A DNA stretch of 64,000 nucleotides, taken from positions 1 to 64,000 of the forward strand of contig CASIAP010000011.1 in assembly GCA_949372645.1 (NCBI GenBank), given 5' to 3'. The notes beneath the pieces were generated by a model. The model ran no database searches, was not told the DNA's origin, and worked only from the letters and a program-made list of their open reading frames with translations. Origin of the DNA: Candidatus Poseidoniaceae archaeon (GTDB lineage: Archaea; Thermoplasmatota; Poseidoniia; Poseidoniales; Poseidoniaceae). This document shows positions 16,462-26,607 of this stretch, one piece after another. Every line of letters begins with the position of its first letter. Position 1 is the first letter of the stretch. Made by a program: the position numbers and the translations under genes.

Positions 16462-19400
16462 TCAGCCAGTCTGACGTGAATCATACCGAATAGGAGATGA
16501 GTCACCGCGTATACCATCTTCTTCATCGTCATGCACTTCAAACCAGTCGACCATCCAATCACCATCGGTATCCCAATTCATTGGATCTGAACCTTCAGCG
16601 ATATGGTCATTATCCAAATCCAGTAAATACCAACCGAATTCATGTTCACCAACAGCCCGTACCGGTGCTGTGTTCGGAGAACCAACATAGTAAATATCCC
16701 AAGCATCAGTTCGGTTCCCAGCTAAATAGATTTCATCATCGTTTGAATCAAGAACAAGGAAATTCGTATCTTTATCATCAACTAAGTATGCAAACCGAAT
16801 GTCACTGTTGAAGGATTTGTCCATTTTCAAATAGTTCTCTGAGCTTACACCGGCAGAATCAAGTTTCAACAAGGCTGCCCGAAGTTGCCACCATTCGAGA
16901 ACAATTTCTCCGCCATAAATCATGCCACTGAGGCGAACTGCATTCGGAGATGAGAGATCAGAATCAGTAATACCATAGAACTCTTGGAAATTCGTATAGG
17001 GTTCATAGACACATCCAGCACCAGTACAATCCCAATTACCATCTTGGTCGGGATCATAATTCGCATCGAGAGGGTCTGCAGGATTCATAGTAAACCAAGT
17101 TAACGACAGGTCTGGACGAGAAAGGATACCTTCTGAGCCTTGTTGCGACAATGGCAAACAAGAATCTGTATCGGTCGTACAAGCACCACCAGTCATAGCA
17201 TCAATCCAAACGACACGGATTGGTAAAAGCGAACTGAAATTATCATTTGATTCATTCCATGCTTTCGAATATTCAAACCAGTCCGGCAACATATCTCCAT
17301 CTGTATCGTTATCACTGGGGTTTATTCCATACTTGAACACTTCACGACCATCGGAGAGATTGAAATCTTGTTGATGATATACGACAACTCCGTTGGAAAC
17401 AACCGTAGAATAGGAAATGCTGTCTTCATCCGAATCATTCAAATCGGGACGAGTTAAATTGTCCCACTCCATCCAATTCGTGAATGGTAAATCGCCAATT
17501 CCAGGCTGAATAGGTGCAGAGGCAGGAGTAAACGTACGTCCGGACCAGGCTCCTTGTTGAGCAGGCTGATCAAAGGAAGAGCGGTCATACCAACCATCAT
17601 GATCCCCATCATAGTTGACATCCCACGGATTTAATGGATTCGAGGCCCAATGGTTAATCGTTGAAACATCCTCCATACCATAGATTGCATAACAATACTC
17701 CCATCCATCTTCAATACCGTCTGAATCAGAATCAATATTTGTAGGGTCTGCTACTCCGAGTAAGGTTCGGTTGAAGTTATCTTCATCGAATTCATTAATC
17801 AGAACCATGCGGTCAGCACTCGACTGACTCTTTGATACGAAATCAGTATACAGTGCTTGTTGAGCCTGTTCAAAGGTCATTCCAAGTTCTTCGATGTACG
17901 CATTGATAGCATCGTCACCAAAGCCGATAAATCCTTGATCTGCAGGCACAGAGAACCGAGAAATGTATTTCCCATATGTTCGAGACTCCCATTCACGTAA
18001 ATTCGAAAAACGTTCATCAACCGATATATTACCATCACCATCGCAGTCGAAACTATCCCCATCAGTATCAAGATTGACGTCGCTATCGATGAGAGGATTC
18101 ATACTCCAACGATTCTCTTCCAGGTCCCATTCAGTAAACCAGTATTCAAACCCATCAAACATACCATCATCATCCGTATCTGGGTTGGTTGGGTCTGTCA
18201 TACCGAGGAGTGTGGAAAGAATAGCATTCGGTGGCACTCCTGCTTGCCAATCATTGAAATCAGTTAGCAAACGCTTCCCACGAGTTTCTTTGGTAATGAG
18301 AATATTAAAGACACGCTGGGCTTTTTCAGTTGGTTGTTGAATATCACCATCAAGATGGAGAAGCGGAGCATCGGAAGGATGATCTAATCCATTTACTGGA
18401 TTCTCAATGGCAATAGCAAATTCTTGACTGTCCGTCAAACCATCACCATCTCCATCAAATCCACCATCGTCTGGAACAAGAGGATTGAGTGTCCAAGTTT
18501 CAGCGGTGAAATTCCAAGTTGTGAACAACTGTTCAATCCCGTCAATCATTCCATCACCATCGGTGTCAATGTTATTCGGATCTGAAGTCAAACCAGTCAA
18601 ATTTATTTGATCAGAAGAGATAAACGATCCAAATGAATTCTCAAAGGTGTATCCCGGCCATTGTTGTAAGGCAAAAGCGGAACCAACAGTCGTGACAAAC
18701 CATTGAGGCGCTGTCCGGTTCTGATCCGTTTCGCTAAGTAATGGAGAAATTGAATTGTATTCTTCCCAATTCGCCATTCCATCATCATCAGCATCTTCCC
18801 ATCGATCTGCAGAATCTAATGGATTCAAAGTCCATGCATCATCGAGAACATTCCACCGGGCAAACCAAATCTCCCAGCCATCAGGCATCCCATCAGAATC
18901 AGAATCCGCATCAAATGGATCTGCAGAACCAATGTTGGTGAGAGTTTGAAGTGCAGTAACTGAGCCCGAAGCACGGTCTCCGAAATTTTCTTCCGGCAAA
19001 CCATAATCACTGATGTTTGCGAAGAGATCTGTAGAGAAACCATTTGGAAGTGGTTCACCAGCAAGTGTTTGGTTACCAGAGAACAGATCCGAGCGGATAT
19101 GGAATTCCAAATAATTAACAAAGGCCTCAGAATCTTCGAGAACCCCATTATGATTGATATCATACCCGTCACCATCTGGGTTTTCAAAGAGATCGGATGC
19201 ATTGAGTGGGTTCACTCCTTGGCGAGAAGGGTCCCATGTGCACGCACCACCTGATTCCCATCCATCGGGTAAAGAGTCGCCATCGGAATCGATATTATTG
19301 GGGTCTGCCTCAAACCATTCTCGAGAAGAGTTTACTGATTCACCATGTGATTCAAACAGCAACCCCTCAAGAGCCGCACCTCGTACGAGCGACCACTGGT

Positions 19401-22215
19401 ATTCGCAAAGATTCACAAGTCCATCTCGGTCTGCATCCCAGTTTGCATCTTCGGCTCGATTAGGATCGAGAGTCCAATTATTACCTCCATTAAATGAAGA
19501 TCCAACCCAGCGCCGATGCTGAATTTCCCACCCATCTGGCATACCATCGCCATCACTGTCGAAGTTTGTAGGATCTGTTCCTTGGTCACTGCTTGAAAGG
19601 CCGAGGTAAGTCGCATTAGCTGCTTGTCCTGCCGCATCATCACAAATATATTCCATTTGAACAGAATAATGGCACCAAAGGTTTGAATCTTGATAAAAGA
19701 AGCCGAAATATTCGCTACCATCTCCCAAACCATCTCCATCGGTATCACCGACTTTGGGGTTGGTAGAATTGTAGCCATTGAGAGATTGGGTCACATAACG
19801 GTATTCATCGAGATTCGTCCACAGACGTTCCAAGAATCCATCGCTGTCTTGGTCAAGGTCGATTCCATCGGTGTCGGCATCGAAGAGTGAATCCCATGGA
19901 TCGGTCGGATCCAATCCATTGGCAACCTCCCAGCCATCGGGCATTCCATCATTATCAGAATCATTTGCACCGGGATTCATCAATTCCAAATTTGCATATT
20001 GGCCTGGTGAAGAACCAGTAAATACGGTCGTATTTCCTTCAATTGTCATCGTTTGGAGAGTCACTAATTCTCCAAAAACATCTTCTTGAGCTTGGAGACC
20101 ATAGACCGCGGAATAATCTCCTGAAATGGCCCATAGACCCTTGTCTGAACCGATGAGAATCTCATCACCAGTTGGATGGATTGAGTGAACGTTATTGTAT
20201 TCGCGAACATAACGACCATCAATGCCTGGGTGTTCGAGTAACCCACTGTGGGAAATCGAATTATCTAAGAGGCTCATCTTGTGAACTCCAGATGGGGTGC
20301 CGAACCACAAAACCTGTGCATTGGATAGAGTCGGACCAGCGAGTGACATTGTTCGAACATTGGCAGGATTCGCAACCATACCGAGAGAGAGCGAACGTAA
20401 TTCCTCGATAGAGGTTGGATAAGGAGTGACTTCTGGAGAGTAATAAAATCGCCATGCCAATTCAAAATTACCACGTGCAGTGGATGTTTCGCCAAATAAC
20501 AATCCTCGGTCAGTTCCTACATACAATGTATTATTTCCACCACCTGCTGGACCATGAGCAATAGACGTAACCATAGCCTGCGATTGGCTTAGTGCGGTGC
20601 TGAGGCTTATAGCAATCTCATATTGCTCAGTAATTTGAGCAGAGGTGGTGATTTCATACACACCACCTTCGCCTGATTGACCTAAGCCAAGCACGAGTTG
20701 ATTTTGGTTATTGGTGTTTAGGAGTGAAAGAGCAAATATTTCCTCGGAGAGTGACCAGTCCCAAGTAGTGAGTGCGGCAAGATTGCCATCTTCTTGAAGT
20801 GGGGCAACTGCTAAGCCAATGTTCGTGGCAATTGCTAAGGCAAAGGGAGAGCCATCAACTGCGAGAAGTAACGATTCATGTAATTCAACACCTTGCGGCA
20901 TCCAATGGTCATAACTGATCATTTGGTCATAGTCAAAAACAGTCATTCCATAACGAGTGGTTGCATACAACATTGTACCGTCTTCATCGAGGTCGCGTAT
21001 ATCATGATGTATGAGGCTCATCTCATCGGCTGGTGAAAGATAGCTCAACGGTACATATTCATGAGTGTCGAGTTGATTACCAAGTAAAACCGTTTTAAGA
21101 CCGGGGAGAACAGAGTTCCCATTATCATTGTGAACAAAATATTCTTCCAATGTTGAAAGTGATTCACCTAAAGCAATCGCAGTCAGTGTGCGACTCACAT
21201 CGGGTGAAACGCCACCATCACGGTTCGCATCCCATCCATCGAGGTCGGGGTCGAGCAAAGCGTTGGTTCGGTTCAGGGGTTCTAGACCGAAATGGACTTC
21301 CCATCCATCCGGAATCCCGTCTCCAAAAGAGGGAAACAAGCGTCGAATCGAAAATCCATCCCAATGATAGCGGTCAGAGTCTGCTAGCAAAGGATCGGTC
21401 CCCAGCCAGAGGTCTTCATCGATCACCATGGATGCATTTTCAGTACAAGCAGAGAGCAAATTCTTGAATGTTGCATTTGGCCCTGTTGGAATAAATGGCC
21501 AGTTCTTGAAGACTGATCCATCTGGCAAAGTTGCTGAGCACCACATTCCATCTAATTCAGTCGTGTGAGTCAATGGTGCACCTTGAATATATTCTTCAGG
21601 TGAAGAAAACCGTTCGGATGTAGATAACACCCCGTCTCGATTGACGTCAAACCCATCTTCATCAGGATCATCATACAAATCAGAGCCGTTCAATGGGTCA
21701 AAGCTCTTACATTCATATTTCAAAGAAACAGAATTGTAACCACCAAGACGTTCACACATGTATGCCTCATAGCCATCGGGCATTCCGTCACCATCAGTAT
21801 CGGACATACGAGGGTCGAGATAACTCCTTTCACCCAAGTCATTGACTTCTCCAGTCAATCCCCGCGGGAATCCAGGTGACGTACAATTTGCGGGATAAGG
21901 CCAACAATACTCTTCGGTGGCATTCAAGCCATCATGGTCTTGGTCGGTAAAAGCATCTGAAGCATTGTTGCTGTCCATCCCCTGCATAACGATGGCACGA
22001 CCATCAATAGTGCTCCAATTCATCCATTCTTCAAACAGGTTTTCATGAACGTCCGGTATTTTGTCTCCATCGGAATCAGTGGTAGGTGGCTTAGAACCAT
22101 CCGTCGTATCCGGATGGAGGTTCGAAACCGGCGAAATAGAAGGGAATTGCGACATGAACAGTAAACTTGCAACAACTGCAAGAGTGGTTAGAAGAGTGGT
22201 TAAACTACGACGCAT
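16462..22215 (-). CDS. Giant secreted thrombospondin type 3 repeat protein with inserted beta-propeller (1917 aa)
   Basis: Signal peptide in about the first 28 residues, then arrays of Asp-rich calcium-binding TSP3 repeats such as DTDGDGMPDGYE and DSDGDGMPDGWE. The repeats recur with spacers of 60-110 residues that often contain W...NPL...D and N..EY, so the true unit is larger than the Asp motif. Between about residues 365 and 745 the repeats are interrupted by a propeller-like domain with seven or so strands of the type LYATTRYGMTVF, TNIGLAVAPL, LYVGTDRGLLF and ILIGSDKGLWAI. The protein ends after a last TSP3 motif with no membrane helix, lipobox or sorting signal that I can see. It is probably a calcium-stiffened adhesin or scaffold held by a partner, perhaps the adjacent 1783-residue anchored protein. 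Confidence 0.88.
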   Translation of the reverse strand: MRRSLTTLLTTLAVVASLLFMSQFPSISPVSNLHPDTTDGSKPPTTDSDGDKIPDVHENLFEEWMNWSTIDGRAIVMQGMDSNNASDAFTDQDHDGLNATEEYCWPYPANCTSPGFPRGLTGEVNDLGERSYLDPRMSDTDGDGMPDGYEAYMCERLGGYNSVSLKYECKSFDPLNGSDLYDDPDEDGFDVNRDGVLSTSERFSSPEEYIQGAPLTHTTELDGMWCSATLPDGSVFKNWPFIPTGPNATFKNLLSACTENASMVIDEDLWLGTDPLLADSDRYHWDGFSIRRLFPSFGDGIPDGWEVHFGLEPLNRTNALLDPDLDGWDANRDGGVSPDVSRTLTAIALGESLSTLEEYFVHNDNGNSVLPGLKTVLLGNQLDTHEYVPLSYLSPADEMSLIHHDIRDLDEDGTMLYATTRYGMTVFDYDQMISYDHWMPQGVELHESLLLAVDGSPFALAIATNIGLAVAPLQEDGNLAALTTWDWSLSEEIFALSLLNTNNQNQLVLGLGQSGEGGVYEITTSAQITEQYEIAISLSTALSQSQAMVTSIAHGPAGGGNNTLYVGTDRGLLFGETSTARGNFELAWRFYYSPEVTPYPTSIEELRSLSLGMVANPANVRTMSLAGPTLSNAQVLWFGTPSGVHKMSLLDNSISHSGLLEHPGIDGRYVREYNNVHSIHPTGDEILIGSDKGLWAISGDYSAVYGLQAQEDVFGELVTLQTMTIEGNTTVFTGSSPGQYANLELMNPGANDSDNDGMPDGWEVANGLDPTDPWDSLFDADTDGIDLDQDSDGFLERLWTNLDEYRYVTQSLNGYNSTNPKVGDTDGDGLGDGSEYFGFFYQDSNLWCHYSVQMEYICDDAAGQAANATYLGLSSSDQGTDPTNFDSDGDGMPDGWEIQHRRWVGSSFNGGNNWTLDPNRAEDANWDADRDGLVNLCEYQWSLVRGAALEGLLFESHGESVNSSREWFEADPNNIDSDGDSLPDGWESGGACTWDPSRQGVNPLNASDLFENPDGDGYDINHNGVLEDSEAFVNYLEFHIRSDLFSGNQTLAGEPLPNGFSTDLFANISDYGLPEENFGDRASGSVTALQTLTNIGSADPFDADSDSDGMPDGWEIWFARWNVLDDAWTLNPLDSADRWEDADDDGMANWEEYNSISPLLSETDQNRTAPQWFVTTVGSAFALQQWPGYTFENSFGSFISSDQINLTGLTSDPNNIDTDGDGMIDGIEQLFTTWNFTAETWTLNPLVPDDGGFDGDGDGLTDSQEFAIAIENPVNGLDHPSDAPLLHLDGDIQQPTEKAQRVFNILITKETRGKRLLTDFNDWQAGVPPNAILSTLLGMTDPTNPDTDDDGMFDGFEYWFTEWDLEENRWSMNPLIDSDVNLDTDGDSFDCDGDGNISVDERFSNLREWESRTYGKYISRFSVPADQGFIGFGDDAINAYIEELGMTFEQAQQALYTDFVSKSQSSADRMVLINEFDEDNFNRTLLGVADPTNIDSDSDGIEDGWEYCYAIYGMEDVSTINHWASNPLNPWDVNYDGDHDGWYDRSSFDQPAQQGAWSGRTFTPASAPIQPGIGDLPFTNWMEWDNLTRPDLNDSDEDSISYSTVVSNGVVVYHQQDFNLSDGREVFKYGINPSDNDTDGDMLPDWFEYSKAWNESNDNFSSLLPIRVVWIDAMTGGACTTDTDSCLPLSQQGSEGILSRPDLSLTWFTMNPADPLDANYDPDQDGNWDCTGAGCVYEPYTNFQEFYGITDSDLSSPNAVRLSGMIYGGEIVLEWWQLRAALLKLDSAGVSSENYLKMDKSFNSDIRFAYLVDDKDTNFLVLDSNDDEIYLAGNRTDAWDIYYVGSPNTAPVRAVGEHEFGWYLLDLDNDHIAEGSDPMNWDTDGDWMVDWFEVHDDEEDGIRGDSSPIRYDSRQTG

Positions 22216-22340
22216 TTTGAGACCAGCCTACGAAGCATACGCTTCGCAGATGTGTAACCCTCTCAAGACACTTATGAGGATGATGGAGCGATGTTCGGAC
22301 AATTTAAGATTCAGTGACCGGAGACATACTCCCATTAAAG

Positions 22341-22508
22341 ATGAGATTCGAAGACTTCACAGAAGAAAACGAGTGGAAAAAACAACTCATCGCATCCAAC
22401 CTCTCCGGTTTCTTCAAAGGCCGCTCGCGCCCGGTGCATCTTGATTCAGATGACCATGACACTCACGCATCTCGGTACAGGCAGTCGTGGAAACGCTACT
22501 TTGCTTGA
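22341..22508 (+). CDS. Possible small protein (55 aa) upstream of the MBL-fold gene
   Basis: A short frame from ATG 22341 (also open up to 22314) encodes a polar protein starting MRFEDFTEENEWKKQLIASN, then a basic stretch FFKGRSRP, and ends inside the hydrolase gene in another frame. The N-terminal half looks protein-like, but the overlap of about 59 bp with the next gene and the lack of a clear ribosome site make it doubtful. The rest of the 22216-22449 gap holds the divergent promoters. Confidence 0.3.
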   Translation: MRFEDFTEENEWKKQLIASNLSGFFKGRSRPVHLDSDDHDTHASRYRQSWKRYFA

Positions 22509-23268
22509 AACCGAGAATGCAAAGATTTTGATTGATCAAGGATTCAGTGGAGCTCAACTTGAAAAGAGGCTGGGGCGATTGAAGATTCATCCAACTGAGA
22601 TTGATTTTATGTTCATCAGCCACCATCATGGGGATCATGGCGGCGGTGCCGCAGTAGCACAAAAGCGTTGGAATATTAAGGTACAAGCAAACCATCGAAC
22701 TGCTGAAGAACTCGGATTAATTCCGGAGCTTACACATTATTTCGAATCATTAGACCTCATACATGTCAGCCAAGATTTAGCGGTACTACCAGTCCCGGTA
22801 CCGCATTCGGGTGCTGACAATGTCGCCTTCATTGCAAGCCACAATGGTGGTCGAGCAGCAGTCATTACGGATCTTGGTTCTTGGACAGATGAATTGATCA
22901 CTCACGTTCGAGGATGTGAACATATTGCCATTGAAGCGAATTATGATCATAACCGTTTGATGAATGGTCCCTATCCTTACTCGCTTAAAGACAGGATAAG
23001 TGGCCGAGGAGGGCACTTATCAAATGACCAAACAGGAGAATTTCTTGCTCAAGTGTGCACCCCCGCAACGAAAAGCATTTCATTAACCCACTTGTCAGAG
23101 AAAAATAATCAGCCGCACTTGGCAGAATCAACAGTCTTGTACCATATTGATGAGGTATTTACTGGAGATATTTCCATATCGCTTCAAGATGGTCCTGAAC
23201 GCTCCCATTATATTGGTAAAAGTGAGCTATTTGAATCATCTACGGCACTCAATCCGACTCATCTGTAA
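22450..23268 (+). CDS. Metallo-beta-lactamase-fold hydrolase (YycJ/WalJ-like)
   Basis: About 272 residues, cytosolic. LTHLGTGSRGNATLL and ILIDQGFS near the N-terminus are the opening strands of the MBL fold in YycJ-like proteins. FISHHHGDHGGG (about 56-67) is the metal-binding HxHxDH motif; a later VPHSGADN, VITDLGSW and ALEANYDHN-like block (here IAIEANYDHN) supply further ligands, and LTHLSEKNNQPH is the C-terminal His block. Relatives are phosphodiesterases or nucleases; the exact substrate is open. A start at TTG 22441 or ATG 22456 is possible. It is divergent from the TSP3 gene and separated from the pilin-like operon by a GC-rich hairpin. Confidence 0.85.
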   Translation: MTMTLTHLGTGSRGNATLLETENAKILIDQGFSGAQLEKRLGRLKIHPTEIDFMFISHHHGDHGGGAAVAQKRWNIKVQANHRTAEELGLIPELTHYFESLDLIHVSQDLAVLPVPVPHSGADNVAFIASHNGGRAAVITDLGSWTDELITHVRGCEHIAIEANYDHNRLMNGPYPYSLKDRISGRGGHLSNDQTGEFLAQVCTPATKSISLTHLSEKNNQPHLAESTVLYHIDEVFTGDISISLQDGPERSHYIGKSELFESSTALNPTHL

Positions 23269-23278
23269 TCACTCGAAT

Positions 23279-23295
23279 CACCCCCCTAGGGGGTG
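23279..23295. other. GC-rich perfect hairpin between MBL gene and pilin-like operon
   Basis: CACCCCC (23279-23285), loop CTA and GGGGGTG (23289-23295) form a perfect 7-bp stem, 10 bp after the MBL stop and about 20 bp before the first pilin-like ATG. There is no following T-tract. It may end the upstream transcript, or be an operator or 5' leader hairpin for the operon. Confidence 0.5.
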
Positions 23296-23314
23296 TGGGA
23301 AGGTCAATGGCTAA

Positions 23315-24400
23315 ATGATGCCAAAGCATGAGCCGTCTGTGAACGCACAATCAACCACTGTTTCGCACCCGTCCCTACGCCGGGACCAACGGGCAGTGAG
23401 CGAAGTGCTTGGAGTTGTCATGATGCTGGCAATGGTCATTACAATCATGGGTGGTGTTTGGGTATTTTTGAATCCATACATCAGTGACTTTGAAGACAAC
23501 ACAAACTGGAACAGTGCCAATGGGATTGCAGAACGGTTCCAAGATCGCATCGATGTTGCAGGAAGCGCTCCTGAAGGTACTGGGATTCGCCACACTCTTG
23601 CATTGCAATCAACGACAATTCAGCCGATTGTAAAAGTGGAAACATGGACGATTGCTGCTGATTTGACGCCCTATGATTCAGTAACTGTTCGGAATGTGAA
23701 CATCTCTACTTTTGGAATTTCATCAATGAATGAAACCGCTCGTAGCATTACGGTTGAGACCGAATTTGGTATTGAAAATCATACCTTCGACGCCTCACAC
23801 GAAGAGGTCATGGTAAGACATACATCCTCCTCTCAACATTGGATCACAGTGACGGTTTTCGATGCAGATGGTCTTGCGATTCACCGAAGCGTATCTTATC
23901 TCGTGTCAGGTATTCAAATCACGACGTCTTTAGGGATTGGAGAACACCAGATTGCCTTAATGAATGATGCTCGTGCTGAACGATTTCCGAATGAACCATG
24001 GCGTGTCACGCAATATCCTAATCTTGAAATCGACACGTTAGTTAACGGAGAATTCAGACTATCGCTGGTTCTAAATGATGTCACCATTAACGGTTCACTT
24101 GGATCAGCAAACCAAATCGCCATGGATATGATTTCACTTGGCCCGATGACGCTCTTCTCTGGTCATGCATACAACGTTAAATTCACAGTCATCAATGCAC
24201 TCAATGATTTAATCACGCCACAATACCATGAGCGAATGTTGGACGAGTATACATTGAACAGAGCATCTGGTACCTTGGATACCTATATCGGTTACGCCCC
24301 CTACATGCGAGCAAGTGGTGCAGACGGTTTTACTGTTGAGACTCAAGGTGCACAATTATTCTTAGAAGTGGATGTCAAACGTGTGGAGGTCTCCAAATGA
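23315..24400 (+). CDS. Archaeal type IV pilin-like protein 1 (361 aa)
   Basis: A class III (prepilin) signal near residues 25-55: a positively charged segment RRDQRA followed by VSEVLGVVMMLAMVITIMGG. Archaeal prepilin peptidases cut just before such a Val-Ser-Glu/Pro start, leaving the hydrophobic helix as the assembly core. The remaining about 300 residues are beta-rich with N-x-S/T sites and no membrane helix. It is larger than a typical pilin, so it may be a minor or tip pilin. The start is ATG 23315, with a second ATG directly after it and AAGGT upstream. It overlaps the next gene by 4 bp (ATGA). Confidence 0.82.
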   Translation: MMPKHEPSVNAQSTTVSHPSLRRDQRAVSEVLGVVMMLAMVITIMGGVWVFLNPYISDFEDNTNWNSANGIAERFQDRIDVAGSAPEGTGIRHTLALQSTTIQPIVKVETWTIAADLTPYDSVTVRNVNISTFGISSMNETARSITVETEFGIENHTFDASHEEVMVRHTSSSQHWITVTVFDADGLAIHRSVSYLVSGIQITTSLGIGEHQIALMNDARAERFPNEPWRVTQYPNLEIDTLVNGEFRLSLVLNDVTINGSLGSANQIAMDMISLGPMTLFSGHAYNVKFTVINALNDLITPQYHERMLDEYTLNRASGTLDTYIGYAPYMRASGADGFTVETQGAQLFLEVDVKRVEVSK

Positions 24401-26607
24401 ACTCTGCTCTCCTACGTGATGAAGAGGCAGTTTCAGCAGCAGTGGCAACTGTGCTGTTGTTCGGTGGCGTCTTGTCGATAATTGCGATGATGATGGCCTC
24501 AATGATTCCAGTTATCGAAGAGCTCGAAGGGTCAATAGAACGACATGATATGTCATCCCAGATGTCACTCTTAGCACATCAGACTGCAGCTCTTAGTGAA
24601 ACCGGAATGCCCGGTGACTCCACAGAAATTGAATTGATTCCAGTCGATGGAACACTCAATTGGAACATGATGCAGAGCAGTATGTGGTACTCAGCTACAT
24701 GGGCCGACGACACGAGTTTCCGTGTGCAAGGAGCCCTTGATTATGATGATGAATTTAGTGTCCGACACCCTGAGTCAATGAATACGGCATTCTGTATTGA
24801 TGATCTACGTCTCGGTCCCGCAAATCCGTATTTGTTCACGATTCCTGAATGGGCTGATAGTATCTCGATGACTGCATCGCCTGGCCTTGCACTCCCCTTA
24901 GGCCCAATTGAAATTGAAATATGGAATCAGTCTGTCAAACAATCCGAGCGTAATCTGATGGTTGATGGCATGTACACACTTGATACAAGCGCAACTGGTG
25001 AACTTGTGATTCGTTCCTCTCATCAACTGCATCTGTTGATCTCAAAAGGAGGGGGTGGCACAGCTCTTATGCAAGCCAACGACCCAAGTCCAATTGATTC
25101 AACTGGCACTTCCTGGTCACTCCCATTGCAAAGTGGTAGCACACAAATCCATATCGTGAGTGAAGTTGCAAACCAAATCGTTGTGACAAATCACACCTCT
25201 ACCTCGCATTATGCACTACCATCAAATCAAAATAATGTCGGTATAACATTTGATCATCTCTTTTCGCTTGATGCTCCTGAAGTGGTACACATCACCACAA
25301 GTGCACCATCGCGATTGGTACTTCAAACGAATATCGAAGATGATGTTGGACAAATGGCTTGGCCAAGTATTGATGGACAATACCTCGGACATTCCTTTGT
25401 TGCTCCTTCACTCGAAGGTGAAGTTGTATTTACGAATCCTGGCATCAGCAGTGTCTCGGTGACTTGGAGAGGCGGAGGTATTTCTGTGGCTCCAAATCAG
25501 AGTGTTGTATTTGATTGGCCACCAGCAGAAATTGAGGGGGCGCCAATGCTGGATGCAAATGGTGACCTTTTCGTATCATGGAGAGGAGATACCAATGGTT
25601 CAGGATTACAAGTCCTACCGGCTGACGATACTGGAGCATTATCTGGCCAAGCACACACACTTCATGCAGATGGAGTACAAGTAAACCAGATTCATCTTGC
25701 ACGTGCAGGATCGATTGCAGAATGGAATTTAACGGGAACTACAACTGGAAACGGCTCTCTTTTCGATACTGATACTCAATTGACTCTCAACGTCAACAAT
25801 GGTACGAACCGGATGAATATCGAAGAAGGTCATGCTCTAAGATTGTATCATTTGCGGGGCCAAAATGGACTCATACAAGCGCATCATGATGGAGCTCAAC
25901 GCTGCTTAGCGATCAATGTTCAAGCAAGCGGTTGGATCGAATCACAACTCCCATGGCAATCGATGAGTGGAAGAAGTCAAGTCGACTTGAAAAATGCTTG
26001 GAAAGCAGGTACTCACCCTGCCAGCATGCAGATCACTTTGATTGGAGTCAATGGTGCCTCAACTCATGCCAATTTAGGAACAGTATGGGGTTTTCACCTT
26101 TCTCGACTTAGCTATGAGTTTTCATCTTCGATAACGGGAATGGAAGTGGCCTATGTAGGAGGTGCCGTTGTGACCAATCATCCCGAATTTGAACCTTATA
26201 TCGTAGTTTCACCTTCTGACCGAGGAGGTCCTGGGCCAAGGTTTGCAGCTACGATTCCTTCTCTTCACCCAACCCAAGACAGTGTAAGTGGTGCAGGAAG
26301 CATGAATTTGGATATCGAACTTGTTGACCGTTCATCACTTGCGTCAGCAACAGCATTTGAAGTCCGACGTGGATGGTCAAATCCGTATGGTGTAGCGATT
26401 GCTGATGCTTCAGCAGACGGGCTTGAATCAAGTGAAGACTGGACGATTTTCCCTGGACGTATCGATCTACTCACGGACTATGTCGGATGGGTACCAGACC
26501 CTTCTTATGCGACTTCAGAAGCAGTTTGGCATACCAATGGGCATCCGATTCAATTCACTTTACAAATCGCTGCACTCAATGCCCATATGACCGAGGTGAT
26601 TTCATGA
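24397..26607 (+). CDS. Pilin-like large surface protein 2 (736 aa)
   Basis: Starts inside the stop of the previous gene (ATGA). The N-terminus reads LLRDEEAVSAAVATVLLFGG, again a charged segment before a Val-Ser start and one long hydrophobic helix (about 12-40), so it shares the pilin-like signal. The following about 690 residues are extracytoplasmic, beta-rich, with many Trp, Ser and N-x-S/T sites and several Ig-like stretches. No enzyme motif. The size is far beyond normal pilins and suggests an adhesin mounted on a pilus or a pseudopilus-like scaffold. Haloarchaea encode clusters of similar pilin-like proteins of unknown function. Confidence 0.78.
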   Translation: MNSALLRDEEAVSAAVATVLLFGGVLSIIAMMMASMIPVIEELEGSIERHDMSSQMSLLAHQTAALSETGMPGDSTEIELIPVDGTLNWNMMQSSMWYSATWADDTSFRVQGALDYDDEFSVRHPESMNTAFCIDDLRLGPANPYLFTIPEWADSISMTASPGLALPLGPIEIEIWNQSVKQSERNLMVDGMYTLDTSATGELVIRSSHQLHLLISKGGGGTALMQANDPSPIDSTGTSWSLPLQSGSTQIHIVSEVANQIVVTNHTSTSHYALPSNQNNVGITFDHLFSLDAPEVVHITTSAPSRLVLQTNIEDDVGQMAWPSIDGQYLGHSFVAPSLEGEVVFTNPGISSVSVTWRGGGISVAPNQSVVFDWPPAEIEGAPMLDANGDLFVSWRGDTNGSGLQVLPADDTGALSGQAHTLHADGVQVNQIHLARAGSIAEWNLTGTTTGNGSLFDTDTQLTLNVNNGTNRMNIEEGHALRLYHLRGQNGLIQAHHDGAQRCLAINVQASGWIESQLPWQSMSGRSQVDLKNAWKAGTHPASMQITLIGVNGASTHANLGTVWGFHLSRLSYEFSSSITGMEVAYVGGAVVTNHPEFEPYIVVSPSDRGGPGPRFAATIPSLHPTQDSVSGAGSMNLDIELVDRSSLASATAFEVRRGWSNPYGVAIADASADGLESSEDWTIFPGRIDLLTDYVGWVPDPSYATSEAVWHTNGHPIQFTLQIAALNAHMTEVIS

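Noticed and set aside
16500-22000. Asp-motif repeats as DNA-level tandem repeats
   Set aside because: The repeated feature is at protein level; the nucleotide copies differ and spacers vary, so it is a domain array and not a DNA repeat family.
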